Shown: piece after piece, positions 33,873-41,934 of the stretch | Layout of the letters: every line of letters begins with the position of its first letter | Numbering within the stretch: position 1 is the stretch's first letter | Assembly: GCA_947503305.1 (NCBI GenBank) | Contig: CANNDF010000001.1 | Location: forward strand, 992,001-1,056,000 | DNA length: 64,000 bases | Direction: 5' to 3' | Source of the DNA: an uncultured Dokdonia sp. | Lineage (GTDB): Bacteria > Bacteroidota > Bacteroidia > Flavobacteriales > Flavobacteriaceae | Position numbers and translations under genes: made by a program | Notes under the pieces: model-generated | Seen by the model: only the letters and a program-made list of their open reading frames with translations | Databases searched by the model: none | Told to the model about the DNA's origin: nothing

Positions 33873-34213
33873 AATATTCTCCAAAGACAGAAGGCTTTTT
33901 TGAAAAAGTATATGCCGTAGCTAGATTGATTCCATATGGAAGAGTAACTAATTATGGAGCTATTGCAAGATATATAGGTTCTGGAGGAAGTGCTCGTATG
34001 GTAGGATGGGCAATGAATGGAGCAGGAAAACATCCAGATGTTCCTGCACATAGAGTAGTAAATAGAATAGGAATGCTTACAGGGAAACATCATTTTTCAG
34101 GGACAAACTTAATGCAACAACTACTGGAGAGCGAGGGTATACGTGTGGAAGAGGATCAAGTGGTAGATTTTAAAAAAGTTTTTTGGGACCCTTTGAAAGA
34201 ATTGGAATCCTAA
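33869..34213 (+). CDS. alkyltransferase-like protein (MGMT fold, catalytic Cys absent)
   Basis: 114 aa, only the C-terminal DNA-binding half of O6-methylguanine methyltransferase: YGRVTNYGAIARYIG (helix-turn-helix) and GWAMNGAGKHPDVPAHRVVN. The PCHRV active-site motif reads PAHRV, with Ala60 instead of Cys, so it cannot accept an alkyl group. Such ATL proteins bind alkylguanine lesions and hand them to nucleotide excision repair. Start ATG overlaps the LysE stop (ATGA), so it is co-translated with trmB-lysE. Confidence 0.88.
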   Translation: MKYSPKTEGFFEKVYAVARLIPYGRVTNYGAIARYIGSGGSARMVGWAMNGAGKHPDVPAHRVVNRIGMLTGKHHFSGTNLMQQLLESEGIRVEEDQVVDFKKVFWDPLKELES

Positions 34214-34278
34214 AAACATACTGATACTACTATAGTTAAAACAAATATAACCCCTTTCAAATTCCCGATTTTACAACG

Positions 34279-34286
34279 TATCTTTG
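34279..34286 (+). promoter_or_regulatory. -7 box of the Mrp operon
   Basis: TATCTTTG, exact match, with TTTC 20 nt upstream (34255-34258) as a possible -33 element; leader about 47 nt. Confidence 0.5.
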
Positions 34287-34337
34287 CGTTTAGAATTAGT
34301 CTAAGTAAGATTAATTCCATTTTCAGACTATTAAAAA

Positions 34338-35474
34338 ATGAAATTGAATAAGAAAGAGATATTAGAAGCACTTAAGACGATTACTGTTCCAGGTGCAGGA
34401 GAAAATATGATAGATAGTGGTGCTGTCACCAATGTATTGACTTTTGGGGATGAAGTAATCATAGATATAACGATTAATAATCCAGCATTACAGGCTCGTA
34501 AGAAAACAGAAGTCGAGATCATGAAAGTAATTCATGAAAAGGTCTATCAAAAAGCTCAGGTAAAAGTTAATCTTAAAGTGAATGCCCCTGCAAAATCGGA
34601 AAAAATAGAAATTAAAGGGAAGGCAATTCCCGGGATTAAAAATATTGTCGCTGTAGCCTCAGGAAAAGGAGGGGTAGGAAAATCTACTATTACAGCAAAC
34701 CTTGCAGTAACATTAGTAAAAATGGGCTTTAAGGTGGGACTTTTAGATGCAGATATCTATGGACCTTCGGCACCTATTATGTTTGATGTTGTAAATGAGA
34801 GACCGCTATCCGTAAATGTGGGTGGAAAGTCTAAGATGAAACCAGTAACAAATCATGGTGTAAAAATCTTATCAATAGGATTTTTTACAAAACCAGATCA
34901 AGCTGTGATATGGAGAGGCCCTATGGCAGCAAAAGCATTAAATCAAATGATTTTTGATGCGGCATGGGGAGAGTTAGATTTCTTATTACTTGATTTACCC
35001 CCAGGAACTGGTGATATTCATTTAAGTATTATGCAGTCTTTGCCTATTACTGGAGCAGTAGTAGTGAGTACACCCCAAACAGTAGCATTGGCAGATGCAA
35101 AGAAAGGAGTAGCAATGTTTAAACAAGAAAGTATTAATGTTCCTGTGTTGGGTATAGTAGAAAACATGGCTTATTTTACACCAGAAGAACTACCAGAGAA
35201 TAAATATTATTTATTTGGAGAAGGAGGTGCAAAGTGGTTGGCAGAAGACCTTAATGTTCGTTTTTTAGGAGAGATCCCATTAGTACAAAGTATTAGAGAG
35301 GCGGGTGATGTAGGACGCCCTGCTGCACTACAAACAGCGACTCCAATAGAAAAATCATTTGAAGAACTTACTAGAAACGTTGTAGAAGAAACCGTACGTC
35401 GAAATGATGATTTGCCCCCTACAGAAGCAATAAAGATAACAACAATGGCAGGTTGTAGTGCCGTAAAAAAATAA
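34338..35474 (+). CDS. Mrp/ApbC-type iron-sulfur carrier ATPase
   Basis: 378 aa. N-terminal DUF59/MIP18 domain (about 1-90, VTNVLTFGDEVIIDITINNPA) fused to a deviant-Walker P-loop NTPase: SGKGGVGKSTITANLA, DADIYGPSAP, DLPPGTGDIHLS. The CxxC expected near the C-terminus of many Mrp proteins is not obvious; a single Cys occurs in TMAGCSAVKK. Transfers Fe-S clusters to target proteins. Three bases separate it from the NifU gene, and the pair heads a redox gene group. Confidence 0.92.
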   Translation: MKLNKKEILEALKTITVPGAGENMIDSGAVTNVLTFGDEVIIDITINNPALQARKKTEVEIMKVIHEKVYQKAQVKVNLKVNAPAKSEKIEIKGKAIPGIKNIVAVASGKGGVGKSTITANLAVTLVKMGFKVGLLDADIYGPSAPIMFDVVNERPLSVNVGGKSKMKPVTNHGVKILSIGFFTKPDQAVIWRGPMAAKALNQMIFDAAWGELDFLLLDLPPGTGDIHLSIMQSLPITGAVVVSTPQTVALADAKKGVAMFKQESINVPVLGIVENMAYFTPEELPENKYYLFGEGGAKWLAEDLNVRFLGEIPLVQSIREAGDVGRPAALQTATPIEKSFEELTRNVVEETVRRNDDLPPTEAIKITTMAGCSAVKK

Positions 35475-35477
35475 GGT

Positions 35478-35720
35478 ATGACAGATCAAGAATTACAAGA
35501 AAAAGTAGAAGCTGCATTAGAAGAAATTCGACCATTTCTTCAGAATGATGGTGGGGATATTGCTTTGTTAAGTATAGAAGAAGGAAAGACCGTTCGTGTT
35601 CAACTAGAGGGAGCTTGTGTAGGATGTTCTGTAAATCAAATGACTTTAAAGAGCGGTGTTGAAATGACAATTAAAAAACATGCACCTCAGATAGAAAGTG
35701 TGATTAATGTAGAAGCATAA
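35478..35720 (+). CDS. NifU C-terminal-domain iron-sulfur scaffold protein
   Basis: 80 aa, a lone Nfu domain: FLQNDGGDIALLSIEEG and the cluster-binding CVGCSVNQMTLKSGVE (CxxC). Assembles or carries a 4Fe-4S cluster between subunits. Stop and start with the Mrp gene are 3 nt apart, so the two act together. Confidence 0.93.
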   Translation: MTDQELQEKVEAALEEIRPFLQNDGGDIALLSIEEGKTVRVQLEGACVGCSVNQMTLKSGVEMTIKKHAPQIESVINVEA

Positions 35721-35786
35721 ACACCCGATATAAGTAAGAGGAATTAAAGTTATAAAGAAAAGATTTTCACTTAGGTGAAAAATATT

Positions 35787-36839
35787 ATGATCAAAACAGA
35801 TATACTTATTATAGGAGCTGGCCCAACAGGACTCTTTACTGTTTTTGAAGCTGGCCTTTTAAAATTAAAATGCCACCTTATAGATGCCTTACCTCAACCT
35901 GGTGGTCAGTGTTCTGAAATTTATCCTAAAAAACCTATTTATGACATTCCTGCATTTCCAGAAGTATTGGCAGGAGATCTCGTAGATAATCTGATGAAAC
36001 AAATTGCACCCTTTCAACCTGGATTTACCTTGGGAGAACGTGCACAAACTATAGAAAAACAAGACGATGATACCTTTATCGTTACTACAAATAAAGGAAC
36101 CCAGCATCAAGCCCCAGTAGTAGCAATTGCCGGCGGACTAGGAAGTTTTGAACCTCGTAAACCACTAATCGAAAATATTGTTGCCTACGAAGACCGTGGA
36201 GTAGCCTATATTATACGAGATCCAGAAATATATAGAGATAAAAAAGTTGTAATAGCAGGAGGAGGAGATAGTGCATTGGATTGGAGTATTTTTTTATCAG
36301 ATGTAGCAAGAGAAGTAACTTTAGTACATCGTCGTAATGAATTTCGAGGTGCCTTAGATAGTGTTGAAAAAGTACAAGAACTTAAAAATCGCGGGAAAAT
36401 AAAACTCATAACCCCTGCAGAAATTACTAAACTTTCTGGAGATAAAAAACTAGAAAGTGTCACTATAGTAAGAGGAGAAGAACAAATAAATCTTGAAGTA
36501 GATCATTTTATTCCCCTCTTCGGACTAGCTCCTAAACTAGGTCCAATTGCAGATTGGGGATTAGAAATAGAAAAAAATGCAATCAAAGTAAATAATAGTC
36601 TTGATTATCAAACTAATATTCCAGGGATTTATGCTATAGGAGATGTTAATACCTATCCTGGAAAATTAAAATTAATTCTTTGTGGTTTTCACGAGGCAAC
36701 ACTTATGTGCCAGAGTGCTTACCAACGTATATTCCCAGATAAACGATATGTGATGAAATATACAACAGTTGGAGGTGTTACAGGATTTGATGGGAGTAAG
36801 AAGGAAGCCCCTAAAGCAGTTATTAAGGCTATAGAATAA
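35787..36839 (+). CDS. ferredoxin-NADP+ reductase (thioredoxin-reductase type)
   Basis: 350 aa flavoprotein. FAD site GAGPTGLFTVFEAGLLKLKCHLIDA, NAD(P) site VVIAGGGDSALDWSI, and the C-terminal IYAIGDVNTYPGKLKLILCGFHEATLM. No CxxC redox disulfide, which separates it from true thioredoxin reductase and matches TrxR-like FNR. A GTG at 35775 would add four residues; ATG 35787 (MIKTDILIIGAG) fits better. An inverted repeat TTTTCAC/GTGAAAA (35764-35781) sits just before it. The ferredoxin gene follows after 5 bp, its likely electron partner. Confidence 0.92.
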   Translation: MIKTDILIIGAGPTGLFTVFEAGLLKLKCHLIDALPQPGGQCSEIYPKKPIYDIPAFPEVLAGDLVDNLMKQIAPFQPGFTLGERAQTIEKQDDDTFIVTTNKGTQHQAPVVAIAGGLGSFEPRKPLIENIVAYEDRGVAYIIRDPEIYRDKKVVIAGGGDSALDWSIFLSDVAREVTLVHRRNEFRGALDSVEKVQELKNRGKIKLITPAEITKLSGDKKLESVTIVRGEEQINLEVDHFIPLFGLAPKLGPIADWGLEIEKNAIKVNNSLDYQTNIPGIYAIGDVNTYPGKLKLILCGFHEATLMCQSAYQRIFPDKRYVMKYTTVGGVTGFDGSKKEAPKAVIKAIE

Positions 36840-36844
36840 AAAAG

Positions 36845-37174
36845 ATGTCCAATATAAAAGTTTTTATCATAGATCGGGATGGAATTACCCATGAAGTAGA
36901 TGCTCCTACAGATATGAATATGAATTTGATGGAAGTGGTTAGAGCTTATGACATAGCTCCAGAAGGAACTATTGGAGTATGTGGCGGAATGGCCATGTGC
37001 GCTTCGTGTCAGTGCTATATAGAATCCGATCATGATCTTCCAGAACTATCAGATGATGAAGATGCTATGCTGGCAGAAGCGCTATACGTAGAAGATAATA
37101 GCCGTTTAGGATGTCAGATTCATATGGTGCCAGAATTAGATGGACTGAAAGTCACTCTAGCTCCCGAATCGTGA
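36845..37174 (+). CDS. 2Fe-2S ferredoxin (adrenodoxin-like)
   Basis: 109 aa plant/adrenodoxin-type fold. Cluster ligands Cys46, Cys52 and Cys55 in CGGMAMCASC and the distant Cys90 in RLGCQIHM; an additional Cys57 is not a standard ligand. Acidic helix (ELSDDEDAMLAEA) suits docking to a reductase. Adjacent to its probable reductase and two cluster assembly genes. Confidence 0.94.
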   Translation: MSNIKVFIIDRDGITHEVDAPTDMNMNLMEVVRAYDIAPEGTIGVCGGMAMCASCQCYIESDHDLPELSDDEDAMLAEALYVEDNSRLGCQIHMVPELDGLKVTLAPES

Positions 37175-37191
37175 TTTTTCGAAGTTTTGAT

Positions 37192-37199
37192 TAACTTTG
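37192..37199 (+). promoter_or_regulatory. -7 box of the AraC-type regulator, leaderless geometry
   Basis: TAACTTTG matches the consensus exactly and ends 4 nt before the ATG at 37204. Confidence 0.4.
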
Positions 37200-37203
37200 A
37201 AAT

Positions 37204-38382
37204 ATGTCATTTTTAGGACTTATTAGTTTTCCAGATTTTAATATCCATAGTACCCCTTTACTTTTATTAGTGTTTCAAGGGCTTATTTTTGTGGGCTTAC
37301 TTTTATGGAGGTATGCTATGAAACGCAATCTTTCAGATCTCTTTTTAGGATTAATCTTATTGATCGTATGCTATGAACAAATTTGTTATACCGTAGGATT
37401 TATGGGGTGGTATGATACCTTTAGAAATACTAAAATTAATTATTGGTTAATCCCAATGGGAACGGCTATTGCACCGTTAATTTATTTTTATGTAAAATCC
37501 ATTACGATTTCGTCTTTTGTATTTAAACGTAGAGATATGTGGCATTTTGCTATTCCCATTGCATTGGTAATTTACCGTACCTCTATCTACACCTATGATG
37601 CCCTGCAAACGGGATTCAATGACACTCAAAATGGCTATCTCAAAATTCATTTGGATGAGCCCTATATATTGCCGGGTTTGGGTTTTGTAGCTTTTGTAGT
37701 AACCCTATTGTATCTCGCATTTACATTCCAGTTATTCTATCATTATCGCAAAAAAATAAATGAGTTTTTCTCCAATACCTATAAACTAGAATTACGTTGG
37801 ATTCTGAGTTTTCTCATAGCCTTTACGATTCTTTTTTTGTATAGTACAGGACAGGATATTATTGCCAATGTATATACCGATCTCAGTTACACTCAGCGGT
37901 ATTGGTTGAACATACTCATGGCATTGGTAGTACTCTATGTAGGTATACGAGGGTATTTTACCGATACGGCCAAACTCAAAAAACTGGAGTTTAGTTTTAC
38001 GCCACATCCGATTACAGTACCCGAGCATAATGAAGTAAGCGAGATTTCTGAAGAAGATGTGGCCACCGTACGACAGTTTATGGAAACTGAAAAACCCTAT
38101 TTAGATCCGGAACTGAATTTGATTACGCTTTCGCGAAAGCTACAGATGTCTCGATCCCAACTATCAGAAATTATAAATGACGGTTTCGGAAAGAACTTCA
38201 ATGACTTTGTCAATTCCTATCGGGTAGACGCTGTTAAAAAAATGCTCGGAGAAGGAAAACAAAAACAACTATCCTTATTGGGGATTGCCTATGAATGCGG
38301 ATTTAATAGCAAGGCTACTTTTAATAGGGTATTTAAGAAACTGGCTACGATTTCACCCACAGAATTCTTAAAATCGATATAG
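37204..38382 (+). CDS. AraC-family regulator with N-terminal membrane domain
   Basis: 392 aa. Seven hydrophobic helices (about residues 15-250) followed by a cytosolic linker and an AraC helix-turn-helix pair (about 285-392): LSRKLQMSRSQLSEIINDGFGKNFNDFVNSYRV and LSLLGIAYECGFNSKATFNRVFKKLATISPTEFL. Such membrane-anchored AraC proteins are common in Bacteroidota and presumably sense an extracytoplasmic signal. It likely controls the DoxX-lipoprotein-GIN genes downstream, whose upstream region holds a perfect dyad. An exact palindrome core codes LSRK in the recognition domain. Confidence 0.9.
   Translation: MSFLGLISFPDFNIHSTPLLLLVFQGLIFVGLLLWRYAMKRNLSDLFLGLILLIVCYEQICYTVGFMGWYDTFRNTKINYWLIPMGTAIAPLIYFYVKSITISSFVFKRRDMWHFAIPIALVIYRTSIYTYDALQTGFNDTQNGYLKIHLDEPYILPGLGFVAFVVTLLYLAFTFQLFYHYRKKINEFFSNTYKLELRWILSFLIAFTILFLYSTGQDIIANVYTDLSYTQRYWLNILMALVVLYVGIRGYFTDTAKLKKLEFSFTPHPITVPEHNEVSEISEEDVATVRQFMETEKPYLDPELNLITLSRKLQMSRSQLSEIINDGFGKNFNDFVNSYRVDAVKKMLGEGKQKQLSLLGIAYECGFNSKATFNRVFKKLATISPTEFLKSI
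38127..38140. repeat. GCTTTCGCGAAAGC palindrome, copy 6 (coding)
   Basis: Exact core in the AraC regulator gene, read as Leu-Ser-Arg-Lys at the first DNA-binding helix. Confidence 0.9.
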
Positions 38383-38504
38383 GCATCTTATTTTTTGTGC
38401 TTTTCCATTACAAGGATACTTCACTATTTTAAAAATTCGCTCGTCCCTTTCATAATAGGGCTTTGCCGACTACTGCCTATTATTATGTATACAATTTAAG
38501 ACGT

Positions 38505-38521
38505 CTCAAATCGTATTTGAG
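38505..38521. promoter_or_regulatory. operator-like dyad CTCAAAT-CGT-ATTTGAG
   Basis: Perfect 7-bp arms with a 3-bp spacer, about 80 bp before the DoxX gene and downstream of the AraC regulator gene. Candidate regulator-binding site; ligand protein not established. Confidence 0.4.
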
Positions 38522-38599
38522 CCGTTTTCACATGGATTGAGTCGCAAGAAATCTGAAGATTGAGCAATTTTGACCTGTCGAATCAAAAATCATATTCAG

Positions 38600-39091
38600 A
38601 TGAAAAAAATAATCACACTGGTAGTAACACCCGTCCTACAAAAGCATTGGTTTGCAGATCTCTGTTTTGCCGTCATACGGTTTGTATGTGGGATGGTATT
38701 GGCATTGGATTTTGGTGCTTCCAAGTTCGGAATGCCTTGGACAGAAGAAGGGCAAAATTTATCCTTGTTTGAAGTCTCCGCGTGGTTCCCAGAAGATGTA
38801 GCTGCCTATGGAGGTATTTTTGCTATGGCCCCTGTGTTTTTTGCATGGATGGGTGCTTTTAGCGAAGCCGTAGGAGGACTCTTTTTAGCCTTTGGATTAA
38901 AGACAAGAATTGCGGCTTTCTTAATTATGTGTACCATGCTCGTCGCTATTTTTCTTCAAAAGTGGGGACAAGGAACCTGGTCTATGCTTCCGGCAATGGG
39001 CTTTCTATGGGTAGCCATTTATCACACCTATCTAGGGTCTGGTCGATTTGGACTGGACTATATCATCAGTAAAAAAATAATCAAAGCATGA
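38600..39091 (+). CDS. DoxX-family membrane protein
   Basis: 163 aa. Four hydrophobic helices with the DoxX pattern: FAVIRFVCGMVLALDFGASKFGM, FAWMGAFSEAVGGLFLAFGLKTRIAAFLIMCTML, then a C-terminal helix GFLWVAIYHTYLGSGRFGLD. ATG at 38600 follows an out-of-family upstream frame extension. Role unknown; DoxX proteins are linked to oxidative-stress or thiosulfate oxidation complexes in other bacteria. ATGA overlap couples it to the lipoprotein gene. Confidence 0.85.
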   Translation: MKKIITLVVTPVLQKHWFADLCFAVIRFVCGMVLALDFGASKFGMPWTEEGQNLSLFEVSAWFPEDVAAYGGIFAMAPVFFAWMGAFSEAVGGLFLAFGLKTRIAAFLIMCTMLVAIFLQKWGQGTWSMLPAMGFLWVAIYHTYLGSGRFGLDYIISKKIIKA

Positions 39092-39480
39092 AAACAAACA
39101 TATATCCACACCTAATAGGTATGCTACTGATACTATGTCTATCCAGTTGCGTACAGAAAAGACATCCTAAAACGATCACCTTTAAAGTAGATATGAATGG
39201 AATAGAAGGGATTTCGGAAGTAGGAATAGCGGGAGAGTTTACCGCAACTCCATGGAAAGAAGTACTCCCACTCAATGATGAAGATAGAGACGGTATTTAC
39301 GAAGGAACCTTTTCTAAAGAAACAGCTTATAATGGATTTGAATTTAAGTTCGTGGCAGACGGTACTTATGAATTAGAGGGAAAAGACAACAGAGCGATCG
39401 TGTTGGAATACAAACCAGAAACATTGGTTTACGAAGCGACTTTTAATAACCCCAACGGACAAACAAAAATAATAGACTAA
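39088..39480 (+). CDS. small lipoprotein with glycogen-binding-like E-set domain
   Basis: 130 aa. Lipobox LCLSSC (Cys21). The rest is one Ig-like domain of the isoamylase N-terminal / CBM48-like type: ITFKVDMNGIEGISEVGIAGEFTATPWKEVLPLNDEDRDGIYEGTF ... NGFEFKFVADGTYELEGKDNRAIVLE. Anchored on the outer or inner membrane facing the periplasm. Carbohydrate binding is possible but unproven. Coupled to DoxX by ATGA. Confidence 0.78.
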   Translation: MKTNIYPHLIGMLLILCLSSCVQKRHPKTITFKVDMNGIEGISEVGIAGEFTATPWKEVLPLNDEDRDGIYEGTFSKETAYNGFEFKFVADGTYELEGKDNRAIVLEYKPETLVYEATFNNPNGQTKIID

Positions 39481-39487
39481 CCTTTTC

Positions 39488-39502
39488 GCTTTAAGCGAAA
39501 GC
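39488..39502. repeat. altered palindrome copy GCTTTAAGCGAAAGC
   Basis: Central CG replaced so that AA stands for the C; the right arm is intact. Lies between the lipoprotein and GIN-like genes, where a TTTCGCT/AGCGAAA dyad remains. Confidence 0.45.
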
Positions 39503-39515
39503 AAATTTTACAATA

Positions 39516-40397
39516 ATGAAAAAAATAGTAATGATTGTATTCCTGATTTCAATAGCGGGGATAGCACAGGTAAAAGGAAACAAAGAAATAATCACTAAGA
39601 TGTTTCCTGCAGAAGGACTGACAGCCTTAGAAATGGGCTTATATGCATCGGTCACTATAGACGCAAGTGCAACGACAATGATGACCATCACTACAGATAG
39701 CAATCTGATGGATCTTATCGATACAGAAATTGTAGGAGGAACACTAAAACTAGCGCAAAAAGAATGGATGCAACCATCAAATGGAATCCTAATTGCCATA
39801 GGGGCTCCGGCACTGCAGCGACTGCAAGTGGAGGTGCATGAGACAGTCCGACTGGATAATGTGCAAAGGGAGAAAATATCTCTAATGGCTATCAATGGAA
39901 AAATAATTGCTTCGGGAACAGTAACAAATGCGGGAATAGGTGCCGAAGGAGGCATTGTAGATGCTTCGACATTAGAAGCCAAAGTAGTTAATCTAAATAT
40001 CTGGGGCGATGGAAAAGCTATTGTAAACGCATCAGAGGTGCTGGAAAATACACTCAGTGATGAAGCGCGTGTGGTTTTGGTACAGCAACCTGTAAAAGTA
40101 AAGGGAAGTATGAAAAAAGCATTGGCCAATGCCCATCCAATTGCCAATGCAAAAAATCCATACATTTCGATTAAGATTAAAAACAACTCATGGAATCGCA
40201 ATCATTTTACTGTACGGGGCCCTAAGGCAGATGGCAGTCATTTTGGGTACGGATTTCCTATGATGCCCGGAGCTGTTAAAAAAGAGCGCTGGACAGTAGG
40301 GACTAAAATTTATAAAGTAAATAAGCTAGGATTTAATAAGCTGCTAGTGACAATCACTGAAGACGACGAGAATCAAATAATAGAATTATTTAAATAG
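39516..40397 (+). CDS. secreted GIN-domain-like (DUF2807-like) protein
   Basis: 293 aa. Signal peptide (MKKIVMIVFLISIAGIAQVKG), then a head-GIN-like beta-solenoid: short repeating strands (GLYASVTIDAS, TITTDSNLMDLIDTEIVGGTLKLAQKEWM, LQVEVHETVRLDNVQ). Similar domains are common in Bacteroidota and of unknown function. The C-terminal third (ISIKIKNNSWNRNHFTVRGPK... ending TEDDENQIIELFK) resembles no domain I can name. Last member of the AraC-linked cluster. Confidence 0.72.
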   Translation: MKKIVMIVFLISIAGIAQVKGNKEIITKMFPAEGLTALEMGLYASVTIDASATTMMTITTDSNLMDLIDTEIVGGTLKLAQKEWMQPSNGILIAIGAPALQRLQVEVHETVRLDNVQREKISLMAINGKIIASGTVTNAGIGAEGGIVDASTLEAKVVNLNIWGDGKAIVNASEVLENTLSDEARVVLVQQPVKVKGSMKKALANAHPIANAKNPYISIKIKNNSWNRNHFTVRGPKADGSHFGYGFPMMPGAVKKERWTVGTKIYKVNKLGFNKLLVTITEDDENQIIELFK

Positions 40398-40399
40398 GT

Positions 40400-40969
40400 A
40401 TGCAAGTATTTAAGAATATAAAGACAGGGTTAAAAAGAGGTAATACAAATATGATTGTAGCGGGAAGTGCTCTTTTTATAAGTGCATGCGCATTACTTAT
40501 ATCTGTGCAAGAAGTACGCATTATGCGTACACAACAAAAGGCAAGTATGTATCCATACATTACTGTAGATCAAATATATAATGGAAAAGGTTTTGGATTT
40601 AGGTTACGTAATAGTGGTAACGGTCTGGCAAAAATTAATTCCTATCAGGTATATAATGATAGCCTGTATTTTAAAGAATGGATCGATGTAGCTCAAACAC
40701 TAGCTCCTCATATCACAGGAATAGATTACGGAGTTATAGGTACAGTAGGAGATATTAAAGATCAAATGATCACTCCAGGAGAAAGTATTAATCTTATTTT
40801 TTTACAATGGACTCCTGAAACTAGGGAAATGGAAAAATATATGAACGGATTAAAAGTTAGAGTATGCTATTCATCTTTATTAGAAGAACATTGGCAGGTA
40901 GAAGATGGGATTCCACATGCTATAAGTAGCCCATGTGTTTTAGATACAGGAAAAGAGTTTGGGCAGTAA
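40400..40969 (+). CDS. single-pass membrane protein of unknown function
   Basis: 189 aa, one membrane helix (about residues 18-40) with a short positively charged cytosolic N-terminus and a larger extracytoplasmic domain. Two cytosines near the end (VCYSS and SPCVLD) could form a disulfide. No family recognised. It starts 2 bp after the GIN-like gene and so is probably in the same transcript, although its codon use is closer to the host average than its upstream neighbours. Confidence 0.65.
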   Translation: MQVFKNIKTGLKRGNTNMIVAGSALFISACALLISVQEVRIMRTQQKASMYPYITVDQIYNGKGFGFRLRNSGNGLAKINSYQVYNDSLYFKEWIDVAQTLAPHITGIDYGVIGTVGDIKDQMITPGESINLIFLQWTPETREMEKYMNGLKVRVCYSSLLEEHWQVEDGIPHAISSPCVLDTGKEFGQ

Positions 40970-40970
40970 G

Positions 40971-41867
40971 TTATTCTGTTTTGTAATCAATTAATTTTTG
41001 AGGCCCTTCTAATAATACACGTATCACTCGTAGTGTCCCATCATCATGTGTAGCAATATGCCATTTGATTAAAGAGATAGTACCATTTTCTATTTCAATC
41101 CCAGTAATACTTCGAGGATGTACACAACTGCCATCATTAAAAAATGCAATATCTCCTGGTTCTGGAAATCGAGGTCTGTGTGTATGTCCTACTATAGTCA
41201 TTAAGTTGCCTTTCTCAGTAATCCATTTTTTTAATCGGCGTTCTACTTTAATGAGTTCTTTGTAGTTTTTTGCAGGGCTTGTGGGATCTGAAATTCCAAA
41301 AATCTGTAATGGTTTCCATAATACACGTACAAGAAATCGATTAAAACGCCATCCTCTGTAATTCATCCAGTCGGCTTGATGACCATGACATAAGAAAAGT
41401 TCCTGTTGTGTATCACAATGTTTTAAAATAATAGCCTCATGGTATTGAAGGTCATTAAACAATATTTCTTCTCTACCATCTTTAGGATCAAAATAGGTAG
41501 TAAGATGTTTTTGAACAAATTTTGGATCTCGATATACCATGTCGTGGTTTCCCCATATAAGATGAAGTCTATTTTCTAGATGAAATTTTTGTAGCAAATG
41601 GTATACATTTTTATGCGCTTTTAAAATATTTTCAAAAGACGAATTTTCCCAGAGTTCGTCTCCATCTCCAAGTTCGCAATAAGTAAAACCTTCCTTATAA
41701 TAATGTTTGAGGGCATGAAAATAAATATTCTCATTACGAGCAAAATCATCTGCAAAACTCTTATCACCTCGGTGGCAATCTGAAAAAAAGATAATCTTAT
41801 CATGATCACTAAAGTTGACAACTTTTGCAGAATTATAAGCCCTGTTTAGACGTTTACGAGAGTTCAT
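40971..41867 (-). CDS. metallophosphoesterase
   Basis: 298 aa calcineurin-like phosphoesterase. Metal ligands in FFSDCHRGDKS, GDGDELWE, LIWGNHDMV, LCHGHQADW and VGHTHRPRF: the full five-motif set. Cytosolic, with no signal peptide, so a nucleotide, UDP-sugar or nucleic acid phosphodiester substrate is plausible. Start at 41867 (MNSRKRLNRAY) is preferred; the ATG at 41882 lies on the flank of the upstream terminator. Stop is 1 nt away from the convergent gene. Confidence 0.88.
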   Translation of the reverse strand: MNSRKRLNRAYNSAKVVNFSDHDKIIFFSDCHRGDKSFADDFARNENIYFHALKHYYKEGFTYCELGDGDELWENSSFENILKAHKNVYHLLQKFHLENRLHLIWGNHDMVYRDPKFVQKHLTTYFDPKDGREEILFNDLQYHEAIILKHCDTQQELFLCHGHQADWMNYRGWRFNRFLVRVLWKPLQIFGISDPTSPAKNYKELIKVERRLKKWITEKGNLMTIVGHTHRPRFPEPGDIAFFNDGSCVHPRSITGIEIENGTISLIKWHIATHDDGTLRVIRVLLEGPQKLIDYKTE

Positions 41868-41884
41868 ATCGTAAAGATGCATAA

Positions 41885-41915
41885 AAAAAGCGAGTCTTTT
41901 AGGACTCGCTTTTTA
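41885..41915 (-). terminator. terminator after glutaryl-CoA dehydrogenase-like gene
   Basis: Perfect AAAAAGCGAGTC / GACTCGCTTTTT stem, 6-nt loop, U-rich tail on the minus strand. The metallophosphoesterase start follows within 20 nt, so read-through may control that gene. Confidence 0.85.
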
Positions 41916-41934
41916 AAGTTTATATCGTGAGCTC

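Noticed and set aside
35787-36839. Thioredoxin reductase
   Set aside because: No CxxC redox motif and it adjoins a ferredoxin; ferredoxin-NADP reductase of the same fold fits better.
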